IMG/VR virus record: IMGVR_UViG_3300025083_000135
Coordinates: 1 to 31,438 of that record
Length of the DNA stretch: 31,438 nucleotides
Direction: 5' to 3' (one strand)
From: a virus
Below, piece after piece: positions 1-8,300 of this stretch (positions within the stretch are counted from its first letter, which is position 1; each line of letters begins with the position of its first letter). The notes below the pieces were generated by a model. That model was not told the origin of the DNA. It saw only the letters and a program-made list of their open reading frames with translations, and searched no databases. The translations under genes and the position numbers were made by a program.

Positions 1-1045
1 CTAAGATTTTTGCTTGTTGTTTATTACCGTGTGTTGCACCATCTGCGTGTACTACTCCATGAACTGCACAGACTTCGCCTTGCTCTTGTTCCGGTTTGTA
101 GTTTCCTGTGTAACTTCTTGGTTTCCCCAAACGCTTGCGAGCACTTGTAATAATCTTTTTAAAACTTTCATCATTCAACTCCATAACTTCATCGTTAAAT
201 CTTTCAATTGAATCTTCCATTGTTAGCCTAATAGGACTAAACTTACGTTTGCCTTCACCTAAATCAATAATATCAAAGTCTGGCGAATTAGGATAAGAAA
301 TATTAATAGGATATGTACTACCAATAACACTAGTACACGTAGTACCTAATGCTTTTGCCATATGTTGTCCTAAACTATCACATCCAATAAAATGATCGGC
401 AATTTGAATTACGCTAGACCAAACTCTTACATCTGGAATTTGTGGAACTGCTACTGGAACTTTAGTGTTTTCTTCAACTACAACAGGAAATTCGCTCATT
501 ACAATCACAGCATAATCATCACGTAAGTCTTTACAAATACGTATAACATCATTTAAATGAAAACTTCTGCTAGTGCCGTCAATTACAAAGTCGCCCATGT
601 TTTCAGCTGTACGTCCAAATGGTTGAAATACTACTACTTTGTCTTTTCCAGTTACTGCTTTGATTTCTTCAACAACTTTATACCCTTGTACAAGTTCATG
701 CTTGTTCATATGTATAGTTGGATCTGGTAGATCTCTTACACCTTTATTGTTTATAGCAATATCAAATGCTTGTGCTAAACTACATTTTTGATTATAATAT
801 TCCCAAACCCTATAAGGTTCTGGAGAATAACAATCTCTGTCTTTAATGTAATCTTTGAATAAATTTTTATGCCAGTTGTCGTATGCTAGTTCGTGTAGTT
901 GTGGATGACCTTTATAAAAGTCCATTCCGCCTTCACAAACAATAATAAAGTCTTGATCTGTTTCGTAGAGTTTTTCAAATGCTGGAATACTTGCAACAAC
1001 TCTGCCTGCTCCACCGTTGATAAAATATGCTTTTTTGCGTTCCAA
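1..1045 (-). CDS. Glycosyltransferase family 9 (heptosyltransferase-like) protein, C-terminus cut by window edge
   Basis: The frame is open for 348 codons from a TTG start to the left edge with no stop, so the C-terminus is missing. The TTG is chosen because an AGGAG box lies 6 nt upstream, the same spacing as in neighbouring genes, and a late promoter box lies just before it. The N-terminus reads ERKKAYFINGGAGRVVASIP, a glycine-rich nucleotide-sugar-type opening. A middle segment VVVFQPFGRTAENMGD resembles the start of the GT9 C-terminal domain. IGCDSLGQHMAKALGTTCTS matches the GT9 signature around D-S-x-x-x-H-x-A-x-A-L-G-T. Family members transfer heptose or similar sugars from nucleotide donors in LPS synthesis. 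In a phage late operon the acceptor could be a virion protein or host surface glycan; that is inference. It follows the fibre cluster and is separated from it by a terminator. Confidence 0.75.
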   Translation of the reverse strand, partial: MERKKAYFINGGAGRVVASIPAFEKLYETDQDFIIVCEGGMDFYKGHPQLHELAYDNWHKNLFKDYIKDRDCYSPEPYRVWEYYNQKCSLAQAFDIAINNKGVRDLPDPTIHMNKHELVQGYKVVEEIKAVTGKDKVVVFQPFGRTAENMGDFVIDGTSRSFHLNDVIRICKDLRDDYAVIVMSEFPVVVEENTKVPVAVPQIPDVRVWSSVIQIADHFIGCDSLGQHMAKALGTTCTSVIGSTYPINISYPNSPDFDIIDLGEGKRKFSPIRLTMEDSIERFNDEVMELNDESFKKIITSARKRLGKPRSYTGNYKPEQEQGEVCAVHGVVHADGATHGNKQQAKIL

Positions 1046-1068
1046 TGTTTTCTCCTGTATAGTACAAA

Positions 1069-1077
1069 TATTTATTG
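1069..1077 (-). promoter_or_regulatory. T4-type late promoter box for the glycosyltransferase gene
   Basis: On the minus strand this reads CAATAAATA, close to the T4 late consensus TATAAATA. It lies 24 nt upstream of the TTG start, leaving room for a short leader that contains the AGGAG box. It follows directly after a terminator, so it would restart transcription here. Confidence 0.6.
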
Positions 1078-1112
1078 AGAGGATACTTTATAGGACGCCA
1101 ATCTGGTAGTCA

Positions 1113-1136
1113 TAAAAAAAGGGCCTAGTGGCCCTT
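1113..1136 (-). terminator. Rho-independent terminator after the tail-fibre module
   Basis: On the minus strand a 6-bp GC-rich stem AGGGCC/GGCCCT with a 4-nt ACTA loop is followed by seven T residues. It lies about 25 nt after the stop of the fibre-assembly-like gene and ends the long fibre transcription unit. Confidence 0.88.
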
Positions 1137-1161
1137 AATTTATTAATTTATAATGCTAAAT

Positions 1162-1953
1162 TTATTTTTTACCTGCAACCTTTTGAGCGGCAACATCTAC
1201 GTCAACAGCAAATGCACCTTCTCTATACGGATCTGCTGGATCTGCTGATGTGTCTGGATCACGCATATCTTTTGGTACTGTAGGAAACATCATAACTGCT
1301 TGCCATGGCTCGTAGCCGTTTGCTTGTGCCCAAGCTGGTAAATCTCTTAGTCTTTGTCTATAATCTTTCCAAGTCTGTTGAATAGATTCGGGAGCGTCTG
1401 TCTGTCCAACTTTAGCGTCTGTATCATGCAGATGAGAATCTCTAACATCTCTAAGATCTTGCCATGTTAGATCCATTTTTGTACCTGTTGCGGCCCAATC
1501 ATGAATACCAATATTGAATGTTTCTGTAGCAAAATCATATGTGATGTTTTGTTCGTCGTATACATCTCTTGGCTCTAATTCGTCTGTATATTCAACGTCC
1601 ATATAACCGTCTGGTGCGTCCCAAAGAATTTTCCATTCTCTTTGACGTCTCATTAATACTTGTTCGTCTTTACCGTCATCGTTACCAATTTCACATAGTA
1701 AAGGATTTTCTTTACAATCAACAGTAACTCTTGTAATATCTGCGGCAGTTGGTCTTTCAAGATCCATCTTTTCCCATAGACACCAACCAGATTCTTTACC
1801 GTAGTTATCTGTATCTGCAGGGTCATTACCTATTTCAAACGTTAAAAATTCAGGACCTTTATAAGTAAAGGTGCCGGTTCTTCCGTTTTCAAAACTATTT
1901 TTTCTCCACTCGTCCCAAATTGGGTAAGTAAATGTTTTTTCAATTTTTCTCAT
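1162..1953 (-). CDS. Probable tail fibre assembly / tail chaperone-like protein
   Basis: 263 aa, starting at an ATG with AGGAG about 9 nt upstream and a late promoter box further up. The C-terminal part holds QQTWKDYRQRLRDLP (about residues 190-204) followed by a MMFPTVP segment. The W-x-x-Y-R-x-x-L-R-D-L-P pattern ending in a F/W-P-x-x-P is typical of the phage tail assembly chaperone family (tail fibre assembly proteins). The N-terminal 180 residues are acidic and tryptophan-rich and not recognised. Family members help fold or attach fibre tips and are often encoded just after the fibre gene. Here the gene comes right after three Cys-rich putative tip proteins, which fits. An alternative is a structural protein that shares only this C-terminal motif. 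Confidence 0.65.
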   Translation of the reverse strand: MRKIEKTFTYPIWDEWRKNSFENGRTGTFTYKGPEFLTFEIGNDPADTDNYGKESGWCLWEKMDLERPTAADITRVTVDCKENPLLCEIGNDDGKDEQVLMRRQREWKILWDAPDGYMDVEYTDELEPRDVYDEQNITYDFATETFNIGIHDWAATGTKMDLTWQDLRDVRDSHLHDTDAKVGQTDAPESIQQTWKDYRQRLRDLPAWAQANGYEPWQAVMMFPTVPKDMRDPDTSADPADPYREGAFAVDVDVAAQKVAGKK

Positions 1954-1972
1954 GTTATTCAGCTCCTAAAAC

Positions 1973-1980
1973 TATTTATC
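1973..1980 (-). promoter_or_regulatory. T4-type late promoter box for the fibre-assembly-like gene
   Basis: The minus strand reads GATAAATA followed by GT, 20 nt before the ATG. It lies immediately after the TAA of the preceding Cys-rich gene, so the whole intergenic gap is a promoter plus ribosome site (AGGAGCT). Confidence 0.68.
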
Positions 1981-1982
1981 AT

Positions 1983-2822
1983 TTACATGAATGTTATTCG
2001 AACAACGCCTGAGCCGCCTTGTCCAGATCCACCTGCACAGCACTTAGCCCAGTTATTACAATATGAACTAACGCCTGGCATTCCGCCTCCTGCTGGCCAC
2101 TCAATGTGACAACCGCAATTACACCATCCTTCGGCAGTTACTGATACTGTCATTTTACCAATTAATGGAGGTTGTCCTGATCCTGAATACTGATACACAC
2201 AGTGACAGTAACCATGTCCTGGTTCCCATCCTGTAGTTCCCATCATTCCAAAATCTGCTCCAAAAATACCACATCTATTACAGTTTTCACAACCAAAGTG
2301 TGTGTGTCTTGGACCCCATGCGTCTCCATTACACATCCAGCCACCACAGCCGCCTACTGTACAAAAATTCGATAAGTTATGTCCGTTTACATAACTCTTA
2401 CAACCCATACTTGCACCACAAGTATGTGCTTTACCACATGGCCAAGCGCCACCAGCACATACACTGTACTGACATCCTGGAGATGTTGCAATAGTCTTAG
2501 ACCCGTAATTGCCTCCAGCGCCGCCAATTGAAAATGAACAACAGTTACAGCAAGTGTGACCTGGGCCGCCACCGCCACCTGACCAAATTTCAAATGTTAC
2601 TGTACTTGCACCATCTGGTACACACCAATAACAGCATTTTCCGTTTGCTTGTTCGCAACAGCCACTTTGTCTAGCACACTGATGACATCTCATGCCACGT
2701 TCATTGTAGATCCATTGTACACCCATATTGTTGCCGTTACCGTGTGCGATATCAGCGGACGTAATTGTTCCGTTAACTATACTGTCATTTGCTACTTTTT
2801 TATAACTTGCGTATGTTGCCAT
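1983..2822 (-). CDS. Cysteine- and glycine-rich putative tail-tip/adhesin protein, copy 3
   Basis: 279 aa with about 30 cysteines (near 11 percent), many as CC or CxC pairs. It opens MATYASYKKV like its two neighbours. The layout is a short N-terminal stalk-like part (1-35), a WIYNERGMRCHQC box (about 37-49), a GGGGGPGHTCCNCC run (about 82-95), YSVCAGGAWPCGK, CKSYVNGHNLSNFC, CGGWMCNGDAWG, CGIFGADFGMMG, then a variable stretch (about 190-232), and a conserved WPAGGG...WAKCCAGG end. No signal peptide or membrane segment is seen. Gly-rich loop sandwiches are known in T-even adhesin gp38, an analogy and not a demonstrated homology. The cysteines may bind metal or form disulfides after release; function is unproven. 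Last of three tandem paralogues. Confidence 0.8.
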   Translation of the reverse strand: MATYASYKKVANDSIVNGTITSADIAHGNGNNMGVQWIYNERGMRCHQCARQSGCCEQANGKCCYWCVPDGASTVTFEIWSGGGGGPGHTCCNCCSFSIGGAGGNYGSKTIATSPGCQYSVCAGGAWPCGKAHTCGASMGCKSYVNGHNLSNFCTVGGCGGWMCNGDAWGPRHTHFGCENCNRCGIFGADFGMMGTTGWEPGHGYCHCVYQYSGSGQPPLIGKMTVSVTAEGWCNCGCHIEWPAGGGMPGVSSYCNNWAKCCAGGSGQGGSGVVRITFM

Positions 2823-2834
2823 TTCTTATCCTTA

Positions 2835-3671
2835 CTATGCGAATGTTATTCTAACCATGCCTGATCCACCCATATTGCCGCCTGCACAACATTTTGCCCA
2901 GTTACCACAATATGAACTTTGTCCTGTTTGTCCACCACCTGCAGGCCAGTTAACATAACAAGCACAGTTACACCACGCTTCTGCGTTAGCACCTGCACTG
3001 TGTCTGCCTACAAAAGGTGCCGAACCTGACATTCCCCAGTCTGCTGATTTACATTGACATCCACCGTGTCCACCCATTACACCGGTTGATCCCATAATTC
3101 CAAAGTCTGCTCCAAAAATTCCACATATATTACAGTTACCACATGTTTGTGTATGGTTTGGTCCCCATGCACCACCGTTACACATCCAACCTGGACATCC
3201 ACCTGTAGTACAGAAGTTACTTAAATTTGCACCATTAACATAACTTTTACAACCCATTCCTGCGACACAAGTATGCGATTTACTACAACGCCATGTACCA
3301 CCTGCACAAATTGAATATGTACAACCTGGACACGTACTAATAGTTTTTACTGCATAGTTACCACCTGATCCGCCTGCAGAGTGCATACAGTTGTTACAGC
3401 AAGTAGCGCCTGCGCCACCGCCTCCACCTGACCAAATTTCAAATACTACTTTTGAAGTGCTAGCCGGAACTGTCCAGTAGCAACACTTACCATTTGCTTG
3501 TTCACAACAATCGCCAGCATCTGAACATGCCATGCATCTCATGCCTCTTTCATTATAAACCCAAAATACGCAATACTTGTTACCTGCGCCAGCGCCTAGT
3601 TTAGCGGCCGTAATACTATTGTCTTGAAAGTTGTCTGCTGTTAATGTTTTATAACTTGCGTATGTTGCCAT
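2835..3671 (-). CDS. Cysteine- and glycine-rich putative tail-tip/adhesin protein, copy 2
   Basis: 278 aa with about 29 cysteines, colinear with the copies on both sides. It keeps the VYNERGMRC box, the GGGGG run, CKSYVNGANLSNFC, CGGNCN-type pairs, CGIFGADFGIMG and the terminal WAKCCAGG block. It is the most divergent copy: the box after the start reads MACSDAGDCC where the others have CARQSGCC, and NNCMH replaces NCCSF. The segment between CQC and EAWCNCAC (about 200-230) is unlike the other copies. It begins 12 nt after the previous copy with only a weak ribosome site, so co-translation within one mRNA is likely. Function is not known; a receptor-binding or tip role is inferred from position downstream of the fibres. 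Confidence 0.8.
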   Translation of the reverse strand: MATYASYKTLTADNFQDNSITAAKLGAGAGNKYCVFWVYNERGMRCMACSDAGDCCEQANGKCCYWTVPASTSKVVFEIWSGGGGGAGATCCNNCMHSAGGSGGNYAVKTISTCPGCTYSICAGGTWRCSKSHTCVAGMGCKSYVNGANLSNFCTTGGCPGWMCNGGAWGPNHTQTCGNCNICGIFGADFGIMGSTGVMGGHGGCQCKSADWGMSGSAPFVGRHSAGANAEAWCNCACYVNWPAGGGQTGQSSYCGNWAKCCAGGNMGGSGMVRITFA

Positions 3672-3683
3672 TATTTTCTTTCC

Positions 3684-4523
3684 TTATACAAACGTTATTT
3701 TTACTATGCCAGATCCACCTTGACCTGAACCACCTGCACAACATTTTGCCCAGTTACCACAGTAACTAGATGTTCCTGGAACTCCACCGCCTGCTGGCCA
3801 AACAATGTGACATCCACATGCACACCATGCTTCGTTAGTAGTTGTACCACCGTAAGTTCCAATACCTGCGGCCGCTCCTGTCCAACCTGTTTGTCCGTGA
3901 CATCTACAAGTTGTTGTACCTGCTTTAATACCCATACCGCCCATCATTCCAAAGTCAGCACCAAATATTCCACATATATTACAGTTCGCACAGTTTGTTA
4001 CAGCATGTCTTTGACCCCATGCATCACCATTACACATCCAGCCGCCACATGCGCCAGTAGCACAAAAGTTACTTAGGTTGTGACCGTTAACATAGGATTT
4101 ACAACCCATGCCCGCTGAACACGTATGTGATTTACCACATGGCCAACTTCCGCCTGCACAAACACTATATTGACATCCTGGATTGGTATCAATTGTTTGA
4201 ATTGCATAGTTTCCGCCTGCGCCTCCAATTGCAAATGAACAACAATTACAACATGTATGTCCTGGACCGCCGCCTCCGCCGCTCCAGATTTCAAAAGTTA
4301 CTTTGTAAACATTGTCTGGTGCACACCAGTAACAACATCTACCATTTGCCTGTTGACAACATCCTGATTGTCTTGCACACATGTGACATTGCATACCGCG
4401 TTCGTTGTATACCCATTGTGTCTTACGACAAGCACCTGCACCAGGTTGTAACTTGGTCCTTGTGATTGATCCGTCGGGTATTCCTTCCGATGTAACCTTT
4501 TTGTAACTGCTGTATGTTGCCAT
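3684..4523 (-). CDS. Cysteine- and glycine-rich putative tail-tip/adhesin protein, copy 1
   Basis: 279 aa with about 31 cysteines, first of the three in transcription order. It shares with copy 3 the ARQSGCC, CCNCCSF, PGCQYSVCAGGSWPCGK and CCAGGSGQGGSG segments, so copies 1 and 3 are closer to each other than to copy 2. The N-terminal linker (about 12-36) and the region after CRC (about 200-235, rich in T, G and A) are the variable parts. An AAGGAAA ribosome site lies just upstream; no late promoter is visible, so it is read from the promoter at 5367. I have the impression that related Cys-rich proteins occur in other marine T4-like phages, but this could not be searched. Confidence 0.8.
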   Translation of the reverse strand: MATYSSYKKVTSEGIPDGSITRTKLQPGAGACRKTQWVYNERGMQCHMCARQSGCCQQANGRCCYWCAPDNVYKVTFEIWSGGGGGPGHTCCNCCSFAIGGAGGNYAIQTIDTNPGCQYSVCAGGSWPCGKSHTCSAGMGCKSYVNGHNLSNFCATGACGGWMCNGDAWGQRHAVTNCANCNICGIFGADFGMMGGMGIKAGTTTCRCHGQTGWTGAAAGIGTYGGTTTNEAWCACGCHIVWPAGGGVPGTSSYCGNWAKCCAGGSGQGGSGIVKITFV

Positions 4524-4544
4524 TTACGTTTCCTTAATAATTCT

Positions 4545-5000
4545 CTATACAGTGTAGATACGCCATCCGTAGCTATCGCCCGAATAAACAATATCAAATG
4601 CCGCGCCTTCTGTACTAACAGTCAAATTAGCTGAATCGCCTTGTATTAGTTTACCATTTCTTGCTAGTGTCAAAGCATTAGAGTCAAAAGTTTTTCTTAA
4701 GTCAAAGAATCTTATGACATCACCTACTGCTGGTGATCCTGGAAGTGTAATAGTAAATCCGCCGCCGTTAGTATCACAGAATATCTGTTCTCCTGATGCC
4801 GCTGAATACGTTGTACTAACTGTCTTAGCACTTAAAGTACCCACTGGTAACCATGCTGATTGATCGGAACTATAAAGTTCTAACACACTTAAATCTGTGT
4901 TAAATCTTAATGCTCCTGAACCTGCATTAGTAGTTCTTTGTGCTGTAGTTCCAAAAGGGACAGTTAAACCTGGTGAACCTACTGATATTCTTCTTCCCAT
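4545..5000 (-). CDS. Small tail fibre/structural protein with TTAQR-RYNT module
   Basis: 151 aa. The N-terminal part has VPFGTTAQRTTNAGSGALRF followed by NTDLSVLELY and a W. This is the P-x-G-T-x-x-x-R-P...G-x-x-R-Y-N...E-x-Y...W module that also occurs in the two large fibres of 1351 and 1238 aa and in the 172-aa protein. The C-terminal half (about 80-151) is beta-rich with GDVIRFFDLRKTF and ends GDSYGWRIYTV, which looks like a small capping or tip domain. It is encoded just upstream of the Cys-rich array and 20 nt after the 108-aa protein. It is probably a virion component; exact position is unknown. Confidence 0.7.
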   Translation of the reverse strand: MGRRISVGSPGLTVPFGTTAQRTTNAGSGALRFNTDLSVLELYSSDQSAWLPVGTLSAKTVSTTYSAASGEQIFCDTNGGGFTITLPGSPAVGDVIRFFDLRKTFDSNALTLARNGKLIQGDSANLTVSTEGAAFDIVYSGDSYGWRIYTV

Positions 5001-5020
5001 TGCTTTATCCTATCCTTATG

Positions 5021-5347
5021 TTATGCCGCTGGTACGGCTGTTTCAATACCCATAACCATTGAGGTTACGTTAGCTTGACTTGATCTTACCACAACTTTTT
5101 TAGTTGCGTCAATTACAATACCAGTTCTCTCTAGTACGCCATTTGGACCAACGGATACATCATACTCTAAGTATTCTGCCGCTCCTGGTGTATCTCCAGT
5201 ACTTGTTGATAATCTAATGTTTGTTGTATTCGAACCTCTGTTACAAAAGTTGATAGTAACAACACTATATGTATCAGCAGGCACTGTATAGATTGTAGTA
5301 TTTGTATTTGCTGAAAGATCGCTTGATCCTAATATTCCTGATGCCAT
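5021..5347 (-). CDS. Small beta-rich virion protein of about 110 aa (type shared with two other genes here)
   Basis: 108 aa with a pattern of short strands: NTTIYTVPADTYSVVTINFC, then N...IRLSTS, and KKVVVRSSQANVTSMVMGIE at the end. Two other genes in the window (at 16238 and 25043) have the same length, a Y-T/V-P-A start of the first strand, an N at the end of the second strand, and a closing V-x-S/T-S strand. Fold and function are not established; a beta-sandwich fibre-junction protein is a guess. An AGGAGTA ribosome site and a late promoter precede it, and it starts the unit that runs through the Cys-rich genes. Confidence 0.68.
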   Translation of the reverse strand: MASGILGSSDLSANTNTTIYTVPADTYSVVTINFCNRGSNTTNIRLSTSTGDTPGAAEYLEYDVSVGPNGVLERTGIVIDATKKVVVRSSQANVTSMVMGIETAVPAA

Positions 5348-5366
5348 TTTATTACTCCTATGTTAG

Positions 5367-5374
5367 TATTTAGC
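5367..5374 (-). promoter_or_regulatory. T4-type late promoter box for the 108-aa gene and Cys-rich array
   Basis: The minus strand reads GCTAAATA followed by CTAACATAGGAG and then the ATG. It lies 2 nt after the stop codon of the 1613-aa fibre gene. Confidence 0.65.
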
Positions 5375-5376
5375 CA

Positions 5377-8300
5377 TTATGTTTTACTTGTTAAAAAGTA
5401 CGCAAATGCAACTGGACTTCCACTTACACCGCCGTTAAAGTTCATTCCCGTAGTTACAGTAATTGGACTATTATCGGTTGTACCTATTGTATTTCCAGTA
5501 ATATTTATTTTACCTGCTGTAACTGCGTTAACGTTCAGAGAGCTACTTCCTCCACCAATCTGTGAATTGATGTATGTAATAATTGCTCTTTGTGTCGGAA
5601 CAACGTTATCTGAACTTGCACTAAATGTACCATCTGTACTAAATTCATTAATAACAGCGCCGCCTTGTCCTAAGCCAACTGCACCTAGTGACAATTCTTG
5701 TAGTCCTGCTAAACTGAATGCACTTGTATTCAAACTAGCTGATCCTGTTGATTGTTCAACGTTGAACAATCTACCAACTCTAAAGTTACCGTCTTGGTCA
5801 GTACTTGTGTAGAATATTCTACCTCCGCCTGACTCTGTAACTTCATCACTTGGATCATTAGCAACACTCGGTGTTCCTGGATAGTTAGTACTTGCAAAGT
5901 TACCTGTACCAATGTCTAGGAAATCGTGTCCTGTTAATCTTACTTGACTAAATCTCTTTCTTATTGTAATGTTAGTACCGTGCTCTGGAGAAGTTTCAAC
6001 TCCTAAGTCTGGTGACACTTGTAAACTAGCAGTATAGTTACCTGAACTACCTAGTAGTTCTCTAACAAACACAATTTTAAAGAATCTGCTATCGCCATCA
6101 AGTTGTAAGTTTGCACCTTCAACTGGAATATCACTCATTCCGTAAACGTTCATAAATTGTGCTGATTGATAAATGTCAGCATATCCATCACCGCTTACTG
6201 TGCCGCCTGCAGTTTCAAAGTCTGTACCTCTTCCAGTCCATGTTGGCTGTGCTAACACACCGTCAGCAATTCTAGTTTCCCATGGAACTTCAGTAGTTTC
6301 ACTTGGATCTGTAATTGTTAATGTTGGAGTACTTGTGTAACCACTACCTGGATTAACAATATAGAACTGTGTAATTCTACCAGTTGTTACTTCTGCTCTA
6401 ACTTGAGCTCCTGTACCACCGCCGCCAATTACTTGGACTCTTGGTTCAATACTGTATGCTGTTGTAGCATCAAGTGTTGCCTCAATACCGTTTGTTGGAT
6501 GCCATGTTTCCCAGCCTGCCGCATTATCTGATTCTTTTGCAATACTAGCAACTTTGGTACCTGGATTGTATGCACTAATAAATCCATACTGTCCTGCACC
6601 TGTACCTGCTGTAATAACAACTCTCATACCAATGTATTTTGTACTGTTGGCTGTTTCAGTGTTTGACAATGTAATAGATGTAGTTCCACCTGCCTGTGCA
6701 GTATTTTCACTACTAGAGTAACCTCTACCACCTATTGAGTCTGCATCATTAAACAATCCATCACTGTTAGTATCTTTTTCATTGTAACTAGATCCATCAT
6801 CTGGGTTACGTAATCTAACTTCAAACAATCCACCATTTACATAGTTACCGTTAGCTACTACTGCACCATATCCATCTCCACTAATTGTGTAAGTTGCGTT
6901 AGTGTAGTTGTTACCAGCGTTAGTATATTCAAAGTGTATAATTTGATTACCGTCTGTTAATGCTCTACCAATCTGTGCTTCAAGTTTTCTGTTGTTAACA
7001 CCACCTGTTGTTGGAATCTCAGTAACGTCAATAAATTCTGATACTGCACCTTTGTCACCGTATGAACAGTTACCATTAGTACCACGTATCTTACCGCCGT
7101 TTTCTGCAAGGTATCCAATATGTCCGTAGTATGAGAAAATACTAACAAGTTCTGCTCTACCTAAGTTTGTTACCCATGCACCAATACCATCACTTAAAAT
7201 TTGTGTAAAGTCGTTAGCAACAATTGAGTCATTACCACCGTTGTGTAGTGCTCCATCAACTTTTAGTCCTACACATGCAGTACCAAAGTTTGTTACACCT
7301 TGTACATATGGAGAACGTGTTGTGATCCATACACGATCATCGTCTGGTCCCCAGCCTGGATCTAGTGAACAAAATGCTCCTGCTGTTGGACGTTTAGTTC
7401 CGTAAGCGTTTGCTGATCCTAATGTTCCTGATAATCCGCCTAATGTCATGTTTCTAATGCCTGTACCGTCTCTTAGTAAGTACATATTTTCTAATGTAGA
7501 ACCGTTTACACTGTTACCATACATTAATCCTGCTATTAGTGTAGCATAGTTACTACCTTCACCTGTTGCATTGATTAAGTCATATATAAATGCATCAATA
7601 TAATGTGCAACATCTGCTTCACAAGCCGCTTCATCAAATGAGTATGCTGGATAGTTTACATTAATATATTTTGTAACATCACGTCCAATAAACGCTTTGT
7701 TCAAATGTAGTATTCTAGCCGCCGCAAACTTAGTTTGATCATCAACTCTTTCATTTGCACCTCTATATAATGGTGCTGAACTATCGCCTGATGCTCCGTT
7801 AACTAAGTAATCAATTTGATCATATAGCTCTGTACATAAGTTTTCAACATAAGTTGATACTCCACTAGTACTCCAAGGCTTACTAACATTCTGTGTAAGT
7901 GTATTGCCAGTTTGTCTTGTAATTGTTGTACCTTCAATAACATCGTCGATTATTGATTTCATGTGTAGAATACCAGCTAGTGAATAAGTTGTATCAGCTG
8001 ATTCTGTTACACTTCCTGCTGGTTCAACTCTTGTACTACGTAGTTCGTCACCAACAATAGCTGTTAGTTCTGGAACTCTAATAGGTAATACTTCAGTATA
8101 TGTTCCTGTTTTAACATAGATAACTTTGTGTATTTTCTTTGCTGTAGGAACTGTATAACCTGCACCTAGCGAAATAGCTGATGTAATAATAGCCATACTT
8201 GCTGTTAACTCTGTTAATGCATTTGATTCTTCAACTCTTGTAGCGTCTTTAATTTGTAAGTATCTATCACCCGATGCAACACTATCTAAATCTTGATAGT

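Larger units (their letters stand above)
1983..4523 (-). repeat. Tandem gene triplication (Cys-rich paralogue array)
   Basis: Three head-to-tail genes of 279, 278 and 279 codons are spaced by only 12 nt and are colinear through their whole length. Conserved glycine/cysteine blocks alternate with two variable segments. This is an old duplication, since copies differ throughout. Confidence 0.85.

Noticed and set aside
14-211. 65-aa plus-strand open frame at the left edge
   Set aside because: It is antisense to the glycosyltransferase frame, which has a start, ribosome site, promoter and recognisable motifs.
1983-4523. Zinc-finger or metallothionein identity for the Cys-rich proteins
   Set aside because: The cysteines are spread over 279 residues among glycine and aromatic blocks, without the regular C-x2-C...H/C spacing of fingers or the low-aromatic, short make-up of metallothioneins. 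Metal binding remains possible.
5360-5812. 150-aa plus-strand open frame
   Set aside because: It lies wholly opposite the C-terminus of the 1613-aa fibre, has no ribosome site and has a composition typical of the reverse of Thr/Ser/Gly-rich coding sequence.
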